Shown piece by piece: positions 1 to 4,343 of a stretch of 5,046 nt of DNA. The DNA is taken from assembly GCA_900549275.1 (NCBI GenBank), contig URNU01000113.1:1-5046 (forward strand). Reading direction: 5' to 3'. The position numbers and the translations under genes are program-made. The notes beneath the pieces were generated by a model. That model worked only from the letters and a program-made list of their open reading frames with translations. It searched no databases and was not told where the DNA came from. Each line of letters starts with the position of its first letter. Positions within the stretch are counted from its first letter, which is position 1. The DNA comes from an uncultured Collinsella sp. (lineage in GTDB: Bacteria > Actinomycetota > Coriobacteriia > Coriobacteriales > Coriobacteriaceae).

Positions 1-68
1 TCGATTGGGACAGGCAAGCCTTCGAGGCCGAGCGCAAAATGGATTCTAAAAAACACCTTGCCAAATAG
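1..68 (+). CDS. C-terminal end of an unidentified protein (partial)
   Basis: Reading from position 3, an open frame gives about 21 residues (DWDRQAFEAERKMDSKKHLA then K) and ends at a TAG at 66-68. The other two plus frames give less protein-like peptides. The tail is charged and lysine-rich, as in many soluble protein C-termini. It is followed at once by a large hairpin and then by a convergent gene, which fits a real gene end. Too little is visible to name a function. The start lies outside the window. Confidence 0.5.
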   Translation, partial: DWDRQAFEAERKMDSKKHLAK

Positions 69-76
69 GAGCGTCA

Positions 77-135
77 GACCAGAAGTGCCCCCGTTCGTAG
101 CTCCGAAGGAGCAGAACGGGGGCACTTCATTGGTC
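77..135. repeat. Long near-perfect hairpin between convergent genes
   Basis: The arms GAAGTGCCCCCGTTC (82-96) and GAACGGGGGCACTTC (114-128) are exact reverse complements over 15 bp. Inside them is a second stem, GCTCC (100-104) with GGAGC (108-112), closed by GAA. Outside, GACCA (77-81) pairs with TGGTC (131-135) across a 2-nt bulge. In all about 25 base pairs fold within 59 bases. Neither side has a run of T, so it is not a classic intrinsic terminator. It could still stop transcription from both convergent genes, or be a dispersed palindromic (REP-like) element. Copy number in the genome would decide. Confidence 0.75.
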
Positions 136-146
136 GAGGACGTTTT

Positions 147-171
147 CAAAACCAAGCCCGGCCTCGGCCGG
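147..171 (-). terminator. Likely weak intrinsic terminator of the metal ATPase gene
   Basis: On the minus strand, 15 bases after the ATPase stop codon, CCGGCC and GGCCGG (158-171) form a compact GC stem. It is followed by the T-rich stretch GCTTGGTTTT (148-157 on the minus strand). The T run is interrupted, so efficiency may be modest. The adjoining long hairpin at 77-135 may back it up. Confidence 0.5.
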
Positions 172-185
172 AGGGACTACGGACG

Positions 186-2138
186 CTACAGGTTCTTGAC
201 ACCCATCGCGCGCATGGCGTTCAGGATGGCGATGATCGCCACGCCCACGTCGCCAAAGACGGCGAGCCACATGTTGGCGATGCCGAGCGCCGCGAGCACC
301 AGGATCAGCAACTTAATGCCCAGTGCAAAGATAATGTTCTGCCAAACAATCGTCATGGTCTTGCGCGCCACGCGGATAGCGCGGGAGATGTTGGACGGCT
401 TGTCGTCCATGAGCACGACGTCGGCAGCCTCAATTGCGGCGTCTGAGCCCATGGCGCCCATGGCAATGCCAACGTCTGCGCGGGTGAGCACGGGTGCGTC
501 GTTGATGCCGTCACCGACAAAAGCGAGCTTGCCCTTGCCGCCCTCGGTTGCAAGCAGCGCCTCGACGCGCTCGACCTTATCGCCTGGCATGAGCTGCGCG
601 TGGAACTCGTCGAGCCTCAGCTGCTTGGCCACAGACGCTGCAACCTCCTCGCGGTCGCCCGTGAGCATGACAGTGCGCTTGACGCCAGCGGTGTGCAGGT
701 CACGGATCGTTTGCTCCGCATCGGCCTTGACGGTGTCGGCAATTACAATGTGGCCGGCATAGGTGCCGTCGACGAGCACGTGGAGGATGGTGCCGACGAC
801 CTCGCAATTGGGGGCGTCGATACCGGCCGCAGCAAGCATCTTGGCATTGCCGACGACGACGCGCTTGCCGTCGATGGTTGCCGTGAAACCGTGACCCGCG
901 ACATTGGCGGAGTCGCTCACACGATTATGGTCGAGCTCACCCTGGTAGGCGGCACGTATGGACCGTGCGATGGGATGGTCGGAGAACGACTCGGCAAGGG
1001 CCGCGACCTCGAGCAGCGACTGCTCGGTATAGCCGGCCTCGGGGTGTACCGCCACGACCGAAAACGTGCCGTTGGTGAGCGTACCGGTCTTGTCAAAGAC
1101 GACGGTGTCCACATCGGCGAGCGTCTCGAGGTAGTTGGAACCTTTGATGAGGACGCCCAGCTTGGATGCGCCGCCGATGCCGCCAAAGAAGCTCAGCGGC
1201 ACGCTAATCACGAGCGCGCACGGGCAGCTGACGACCAGGAAGGTCAGGCCGCGCAGGATCCAGTCAGACCAGGCGCCGGTGGCCAGGCCGCCGCCGAGCG
1301 CGAGCACCGCTGCCGCGCCGGTGACGGCGGGCGTGTAGACGCGGGCGAAGCGCGTGATGAAGTTCTCGGTACGTGCCTTCTTTTCGCTAGCGTTTTCCAC
1401 GAGTTCCAGGACGCGTGCGACGGTGGACTCGCCAAAGGGCTTGGTGGTGCGCACGTGGATGAGACCCGTCATGTTAATGCAGCCGCTGATGATATCGTCT
1501 CCGGTTTTGGCAGGGCGGGGGACTGACTCGCCGGTGAGGGCAGCGGTGTCGAGTTGCGTCTCGCCCTCGATGATGACGCCATCGATGGGCACGCGCTCGC
1601 CGGGCTTAATGACGATGACGGTGTCGACGGCGATGTCATCGGGGAAGACCTGCTCGAGCGTGCCGTCGGGTTGCTCGACGTTGGCGTAGTCGGGCGCGAT
1701 GTCCATCATGGCACTGATCGATTTGCGGCTCTCGCCCACGGCGTAGGCCTGGAACAGCTCGCCGACCTGGTAGAACAGCATGACGGCGGCGCCTTCGGCC
1801 ATGTGCGGGTCGGTGTCGGGGAAGAGTACCATGGCAAATGCGCCGATGGTCGCGACCGCCATGAGGAAGCTTTCGTCGAAAGCCTTGCCGCGGCGGATGT
1901 TGCTGAACGCCTTCTGGAGCACGTCGTAGCCGGCAATTAGGAACGGCACCAGGAACAGCACGAAGCTGGCGTAGATGTCGCCCGGGGTGCCGAATGCGGC
2001 GGTAAGGGTACCGAGCTCGTCGAGGGCGTACACCACCGCAAAAATGCCTAGCGCTACCAGGATACGATTGCGCTTATGTTCAAGTGACTCTTTCTTCTTG
2101 CGCTTCTTCTTTTTCTTTTTGGGATCGGCGGCTGCCAT
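186..2138 (-). CDS. cadA: P1B-2-type heavy-metal (Zn/Cd/Pb) efflux ATPase lacking its HMA domain
   Basis: This is a 650-residue integral membrane pump that uses ATP to export soft divalent metals. Visible motifs are LTGES (201-205, actuator domain), SCPC in the membrane (304-307), DKTGTLT (phosphorylated Asp349), SDHP (386-389), MLTGD (491-495) and GDGINDAP (542-549). In the last membrane pair, Lys609 and Asp630 (sequence WLAVFGDVG) match the P1B-2 signature of ZntA/CadA, which points to Zn2+, Cd2+ or Pb2+ and not copper. About eight membrane helices are expected: four before residue 130, two at roughly 267-318 and two at roughly 596-642. Most CadA/ZntA proteins begin with a CxxC metal-binding domain. 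Here residues 7-16 are ten Lys/Arg in a row instead, and the binding domain is a separate gene upstream (2455-2237). The start is supported by GGGAGG 8 nt upstream. A SmtB-like operator lies 24 bp before the start. The name zntA would fit equally well. Confidence 0.95.
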   Translation of the reverse strand: MAAADPKKKKKKRKKKESLEHKRNRILVALGIFAVVYALDELGTLTAAFGTPGDIYASFVLFLVPFLIAGYDVLQKAFSNIRRGKAFDESFLMAVATIGAFAMVLFPDTDPHMAEGAAVMLFYQVGELFQAYAVGESRKSISAMMDIAPDYANVEQPDGTLEQVFPDDIAVDTVIVIKPGERVPIDGVIIEGETQLDTAALTGESVPRPAKTGDDIISGCINMTGLIHVRTTKPFGESTVARVLELVENASEKKARTENFITRFARVYTPAVTGAAAVLALGGGLATGAWSDWILRGLTFLVVSCPCALVISVPLSFFGGIGGASKLGVLIKGSNYLETLADVDTVVFDKTGTLTNGTFSVVAVHPEAGYTEQSLLEVAALAESFSDHPIARSIRAAYQGELDHNRVSDSANVAGHGFTATIDGKRVVVGNAKMLAAAGIDAPNCEVVGTILHVLVDGTYAGHIVIADTVKADAEQTIRDLHTAGVKRTVMLTGDREEVAASVAKQLRLDEFHAQLMPGDKVERVEALLATEGGKGKLAFVGDGINDAPVLTRADVGIAMGAMGSDAAIEAADVVLMDDKPSNISRAIRVARKTMTIVWQNIIFALGIKLLILVLAALGIANMWLAVFGDVGVAIIAILNAMRAMGVKNL

Positions 2139-2139
2139 G

Positions 2140-2160
2140 ATTCAAACCTCCCATTTGAAT
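2140..2160 (-). promoter_or_regulatory. Ribosome binding site displayed in a hairpin loop
   Basis: ATTCAAA (2140-2146) and TTTGAAT (2154-2160) are perfect 7-bp inverted repeats around a 7-nt loop. That loop contains the ATPase Shine-Dalgarno sequence (GGGAGG on the minus strand, 2147-2152), 8 nt from the ATG at 2138. The RBS assignment is firm. Whether the AT-rich stem forms and affects translation is inference. Confidence 0.6.
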
Positions 2161-2161
2161 G

Positions 2162-2181
2162 TATGAACACTCGCTCATATA
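2162..2181. promoter_or_regulatory. SmtB/ArsR-type operator of the ATPase gene (O3)
   Basis: TATGAACACTCGCTCATATA is an imperfect palindrome with TATGA/TCATA outer arms. It matches the two sites at the repressor promoter in 18 and 19 of 20 positions, and has the TGAACA half-site known for SmtB/CzrA operators. It ends 24 bp upstream of the ATPase start codon. I see no convincing -35/-10 pair here. The AT-rich AATTATATG at its outer edge may hold a -10. This implies that the ATPase is controlled by the neighbouring repressor in its own right. Confidence 0.8.
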
Positions 2182-2190
2182 ATTTCGCGA

Positions 2191-2218
2191 GCAAAGGCCG
2201 CGGCAAGCGCGGCCTTGC
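2191..2218 (-). terminator. GC-rich hairpin after the HMA gene (terminator or attenuator)
   Basis: AAGGCCGCG (2194-2202) and CGCGGCCTT (2208-2216) form a perfect 9-bp stem with loop GCAAG, extendable by GCA/TGC across one bulged base. It begins about 20 nt past the HMA stop codon in the minus direction. The following T content is weak (TTTGCTCG), so it may end transcription only partly and let some transcripts continue into the ATPase gene. Confidence 0.5.
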
Positions 2219-2236
2219 GGGTCAGCGTAACCTGGG

Positions 2237-2455
2237 CTAGAGAATGATCTCGCAGTCGGGCTCGGCGTCGGCGGTGAACTCCATGACGCGGTCGAGAACC
2301 TCGTCGAACTCGGCGTCGTCGGCCTCGAGCGTCAACTTCTGGGTCATAAAGTTGACCGAAACGGACTTGACGCCCTCGAGCTTGGCAAGTTCGTCCTGAA
2401 GCTCGCGCGCGCAGTTGGCACAGTCGATCTCGTCGAGCTTGAACTGCTTTTTCAT
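2237..2455 (-). CDS. Free-standing heavy-metal-associated (HMA) domain protein
   Basis: This 72-residue cytoplasmic protein has the ferredoxin-like HMA fold. The metal site is DCANC (residues 11-15, Cys12 and Cys15), followed by the usual helix (ELQDELAKLEGV) and strand (SVSVNFMTQKLTLE). The sequence resembles the N-terminal domain of CadA-type pumps more than copper chaperones, including a C-terminal PDCEIIL where CadA-like domains often have a PDVEV-like end. The extra Cys68 is a possible further ligand. It is very acidic (19 Asp/Glu against 8 Lys/Arg). The start is set by AAAGGAA (2462-2468) six bases before the ATG. It lies 63 nt downstream of the repressor gene, probably cotranscribed with it, and upstream of the ATPase that lacks this domain. 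It probably carries Zn or Cd to the pump or acts as its detached regulatory domain. A copper role is less likely given the context. Confidence 0.9.
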   Translation of the reverse strand: MKKQFKLDEIDCANCARELQDELAKLEGVKSVSVNFMTQKLTLEADDAEFDEVLDRVMEFTADAEPDCEIIL

Positions 2456-2518
2456 GGTGGGTTCCTTTCCCTGTTTTTGCGGCTTGGGTGTAGGCCGCGC
2501 TGGTACCGTGGTTGATCG

Positions 2519-2887
2519 CTATTCGCAGATGTGGCTCATGCCCTGGTTGAGCATGGTATAGACATGATCATCGGCGAGCGAGTAGAGGATGTTGCGGCCG
2601 TCGCGTCGGAATTTGACCAGGTGTGACTGCTTGAGCGTGCGCAGCTGGTGTGACACCGCAGACTGCGAGGTTGCGGTCGCTTCGGCGATGTCTGCCACGC
2701 AGAGTTCGCGGCCCATGAGGGCGTAGAGGATCTTAATGCGCGTGGTGTCGCTGAAAACCTTGAACAGGTCGGCAAGGTCGTACAGCAGCTCCTCGTCGGG
2801 AAGGTCCTCGGGCGAGCAGGTGGTGGGGATGTCGGGCACGATGGTGGTGTCGATGCTGGACTTTATTTCATCAGTGGGATCGCTCAT
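2519..2887 (-). CDS. ArsR/SmtB-family zinc-responsive repressor
   Basis: This 122-residue winged-helix dimer should bind the local operators and release them when metal binds. The core runs from LADLFKVFSDTTRIKILYAL (38-57) through the recognition helix (SQSAVSHQLRTL, 74-85) and the wing (RRDGRNILYSL, 94-104). In the last helix Asp106, His108, His119 and Glu122 line up with the alpha-5 zinc ligands of Synechococcus SmtB (D104, H106, H117, E120), which argues for Zn sensing. ELCVAD (61-66) keeps one Cys and one Asp at the alpha-3 site, and Cys24 in the N-terminal extension could complete an alpha-3N site as in SmtB/CadC, so Cd or Pb sensing is possible. The start has AAAGGA (2895-2900) seven bases before ATG. 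It is first in the metal operon and its promoter carries two operators, so it is probably autoregulated. Confidence 0.92.
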   Translation of the reverse strand: MSDPTDEIKSSIDTTIVPDIPTTCSPEDLPDEELLYDLADLFKVFSDTTRIKILYALMGRELCVADIAEATATSQSAVSHQLRTLKQSHLVKFRRDGRNILYSLADDHVYTMLNQGMSHICE

Positions 2888-2902
2888 TGCAATATCCTTT
2901 CA

Positions 2903-2922
2903 TATGAACATACGCTCATATA
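2903..2922. promoter_or_regulatory. SmtB/ArsR-type operator O1 in the repressor leader
   Basis: TATGAACATACGCTCATATA has the same orientation relative to its gene as the ATPase operator and differs from it at only two central positions. It lies 16 bp before the repressor start codon, just downstream of the predicted transcription start near 2927. A bound repressor here would block promoter clearance. Confidence 0.8.
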
Positions 2923-2933
2923 ACTTACTTCCG

Positions 2934-2961
2934 AGTATATGAGCGCGTGTTCATATGTCAA
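2934..2961 (-). promoter_or_regulatory. Sigma-70-type promoter of the repressor-HMA operon
   Basis: On the minus strand there is a perfect -35 box TTGACA (2956-2961), a 16-bp spacer and the -10 box TATACT (2934-2939, five of six consensus bases). The predicted start is around 2927, giving a leader of about 40 nt with an AAAGGA ribosome site. The spacer is filled almost exactly by operator O2. Confidence 0.8.
2936..2955. promoter_or_regulatory. SmtB/ArsR-type operator O2 inside the promoter
   Basis: On the minus strand this reads TATGAACACGCGCTCATATA, identical to the ATPase operator at 19 of 20 bases and inverted relative to O1. Palindrome centres of O1 and O2 are 35 bp apart. O2 occupies the -35/-10 spacer and overlaps most of the -10 box, so repressor binding and RNA polymerase binding should exclude each other. 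Confidence 0.8.
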
Positions 2962-3068
2962 TATAATTCGTGAAATATTTTGCTATCGAATGGCCCTAGT
3001 GGCGGCTAAGGACATTGGCGGGCGCGGATAAGGCCGCCGGTGCCAACGTGGGTGCCCTAGCGACGTGC
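2962..3068. other. Intergenic stretch with no recognisable gene
   Basis: This lies between the metal operon promoter and the exonuclease terminator, within a 316-base gene-free region (2888-3203). The first part is AT-rich, as expected upstream of a strong promoter. The rest holds a loose GGCGGC/GCCGCC inverted pair (3001-3006 and 3033-3038) and two short GCCCTAG repeats (2993-2999 and 3054-3060). I see no gene, RNA or clear site here. Confidence 0.6.
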
Positions 3069-3150
3069 AAAAAACGGGCCGATATCCACTTGGATATCGG
3101 CCCGCATTGCATCGCTTGAGAGGGGTGCCTCGGCGTATCGTTTTTGCACG
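3064..3150. repeat. Inverted repeat flanking the terminator
   Basis: CGTGCAAAAA (3064-3073) and TTTTTGCACG (3141-3150) are perfect 10-bp reverse complements on either side of the terminator hairpin. The left arm contains the terminator's T tract on the minus strand. The 3'UTR RNA could therefore pair its upstream A-rich arm with that U tract. Effect unknown. Confidence 0.5.
3069..3104 (-). terminator. Strong intrinsic terminator of the exonuclease gene
   Basis: CGGGCCGATATCC (3075-3087) and GGATATCGGCCCG (3092-3104) pair perfectly over 13 bp around a 4-nt loop. On the minus strand the stem is followed by six T (3069-3074). It lies about 100 nt past the exonuclease stop codon and insulates the metal operon from that gene. 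Confidence 0.92.
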
Positions 3151-3203
3151 GGGTGCTATGGCCCGGCAAGTATTACTCGCGGATGGCACCTCTGCCTGGC
3201 AAC

Positions 3204-4172
3204 CTACTTGGCAAACAGGTTCTTGAGGTTGAACTCGGCCTGCACCGTGCGGAGCATGAGGTCGGTGTCGTCGAGGCCCAGGTGCTGCTCGTTGGCGTCG
3301 GCGGCGAGGGTGCCACGGCGGCGCGCCCAGTTCTCGAGCGCGGCGGGCGCGGACTCGCGGGGGAGCGAGCGCACGTCGGCATCCAGGCTACGGCAGATCT
3401 GGCGCGAGTCGATGACCACAATCTTGCCCGCGCGGCGTGCCTCGGCGTATCCGTCCAGGTGGATCTTGAACCAGCTGTCCTCAAAGGCGGCGTTATGCGC
3501 CATGTACGGGTACTTCTTCATAAGCTTGAGCAGCTGCTTTTGCAGTTCCTTGTTCTCGCGGAAGGGCGTTTTGCCATCGATGTCGTCCCAGGTGATGTGG
3601 TGGATATTCGACAGCGGCACATCCTCGCCGCGGTAGATATCGGGCAGACCGCAGTAGTGCGCCTCGGCGTCGTGCGGGATGGCGTCGCTGGTGAGCTCCA
3701 TGATCTCCCAGCCCACGTTGATGATATAGCCGCGCTCGGGTGCGCGGCCAGTGGTCTCGATGTCGATGCCGAGCACCGTGCCCTGGATGGGCTTGCGGGC
3801 GTAGGCGACACCGAGCGCGTCGCGGTCGCCGCGGATCTCGCGCATAACGGACGCGGCGGTGCGCTTTTGCATCTTGCCGATGGCGGCACAGGTGTCGGCG
3901 TCGGACAGACCGCGCGAAAGCGTCGCGGGCGTCACGTTGCGCAGGCGCGCCTCGCCAATCTGGTCGCACAGGTCGCGGTTGCGGTCGGCCAGGTCGCGCA
4001 CGGTGGCAAAGTCGAAGCCGGGGTCGTCCTCGGCGGTAAAGTACTCGGTCTCGAGCACCTTGAGGGCCTCTTCGCCTTTCTGACGCTCGGATTCCATGGC
4101 GCCGTGATCGCCATAGATAAACATGGGGATAAACGGTTGGCGCTCGTATTCGAGTGCTTGCGATACGTTCAT
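3204..4172 (-). CDS. DEDD-type (DnaQ-like) 3'-5' exonuclease domain protein
   Basis: This 322-residue, probably cytoplasmic protein has an exonuclease domain in its second half. Motif I is GIDIETTG (135-142, Asp137 and Glu139). Motif II is AHNAAFED (225-232). Motif III is H297-x4-D302 (EQHLGLDD), which makes it DEDDh-like. VIDSRQICRSL (253-263) resembles the segment between motifs II and III in DnaQ-type enzymes. In motif II the usual Asp after Phe is Glu231, with Asp232 next to it, so metal binding may be shifted. The first 130 residues match no domain I know. They are charged and mainly helical in appearance. The expected reaction is removal of 3' nucleotides from DNA or RNA, but substrate and role are not visible. 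I chose the ATG at 4172 because AAGGAG sits six bases upstream. A start at 4250 would add 26 residues with no ribosome site. It is a single gene with its own terminator and is not obviously tied to the metal genes. Confidence 0.82.
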   Translation of the reverse strand: MNVSQALEYERQPFIPMFIYGDHGAMESERQKGEEALKVLETEYFTAEDDPGFDFATVRDLADRNRDLCDQIGEARLRNVTPATLSRGLSDADTCAAIGKMQKRTAASVMREIRGDRDALGVAYARKPIQGTVLGIDIETTGRAPERGYIINVGWEIMELTSDAIPHDAEAHYCGLPDIYRGEDVPLSNIHHITWDDIDGKTPFRENKELQKQLLKLMKKYPYMAHNAAFEDSWFKIHLDGYAEARRAGKIVVIDSRQICRSLDADVRSLPRESAPAALENWARRRGTLAADANEQHLGLDDTDLMLRTVQAEFNLKNLFAK

Positions 4173-4253
4173 ATGCTGCTCCTTGGACGGGCCGCGTCGT
4201 GCGGCTCGGGTTTGTCGAGTTATGGCGAGATGATAGTTTACCATGGGCAACTA

Positions 4254-4281
4254 TTGGCATCGCGCCTAGGACAATTACAAT
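4254..4281 (+). promoter_or_regulatory. Candidate promoter of the ArsP_2-type transporter gene
   Basis: TTGGCA (4254-4259) and TACAAT (4276-4281) each match five of six consensus bases with a 16-bp spacer. Transcription would start near 4288, leaving a leader of about 55 nt. The -10 box forms the end of the first of two direct repeats, so a regulator may bind over it. Confidence 0.45.
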
Positions 4282-4311
4282 ACCCTAGTTGACCGCTAGG
4301 ACTTTTACAAT
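4266..4311. repeat. Two direct repeats in the divergent intergenic region
   Basis: CTAGGACAATTACAAT (4266-4281) and CTAGGACTTTTACAAT (4296-4311) match at 14 of 16 bases with a 30-bp period, close to three helical turns. Between them, CCTAG (4284-4288) is inverted relative to CTAGG (4296-4300). They could be a regulator's binding sites or alternative -10 regions. They do not resemble the SmtB operators elsewhere in the window. Confidence 0.5.
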
Positions 4312-4343
4312 GCTGCCGAAAGACACGAAAGGTTCCATCCGTC

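Noticed and set aside
58..762. 234-codon plus-strand open frame at the left edge
   Set aside because: It runs through the long hairpin and antisense through the ATPase end. Its composition (Ser, Ala, Met rich) is that of a shadow frame.
600..1526. 308-codon open frame opposite the ATPase gene
   Set aside because: It is antisense to a gene with every P-type ATPase motif. Long opposite frames are common in GC-rich coding DNA, and the peptide resembles no family.
3061..3104. Possible riboswitch or small RNA around the GATATC palindrome
   Set aside because: A perfect stem followed by six T in the direction of the exonuclease gene is fully explained as an intrinsic terminator.
2983..3189. 68-codon minus-strand open frame in the intergenic region
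   Set aside because: It spans the strong terminator hairpin, has no ribosome site, and its Arg/Pro-rich peptide looks like non-coding translation.
3144..4292. 382-codon plus-strand open frame opposite the exonuclease gene
   Set aside because: The minus strand has a strong ribosome site and the DEDD motifs, and its terminator fits. The plus frame is a Leu/Val/Gly-rich shadow.
4282..4343. Manganese riboswitch (yybP-ykoY type) before the transporter
   Set aside because: The predicted leader is only about 55 nt and shows none of the expected multi-helix structure or conserved loops.
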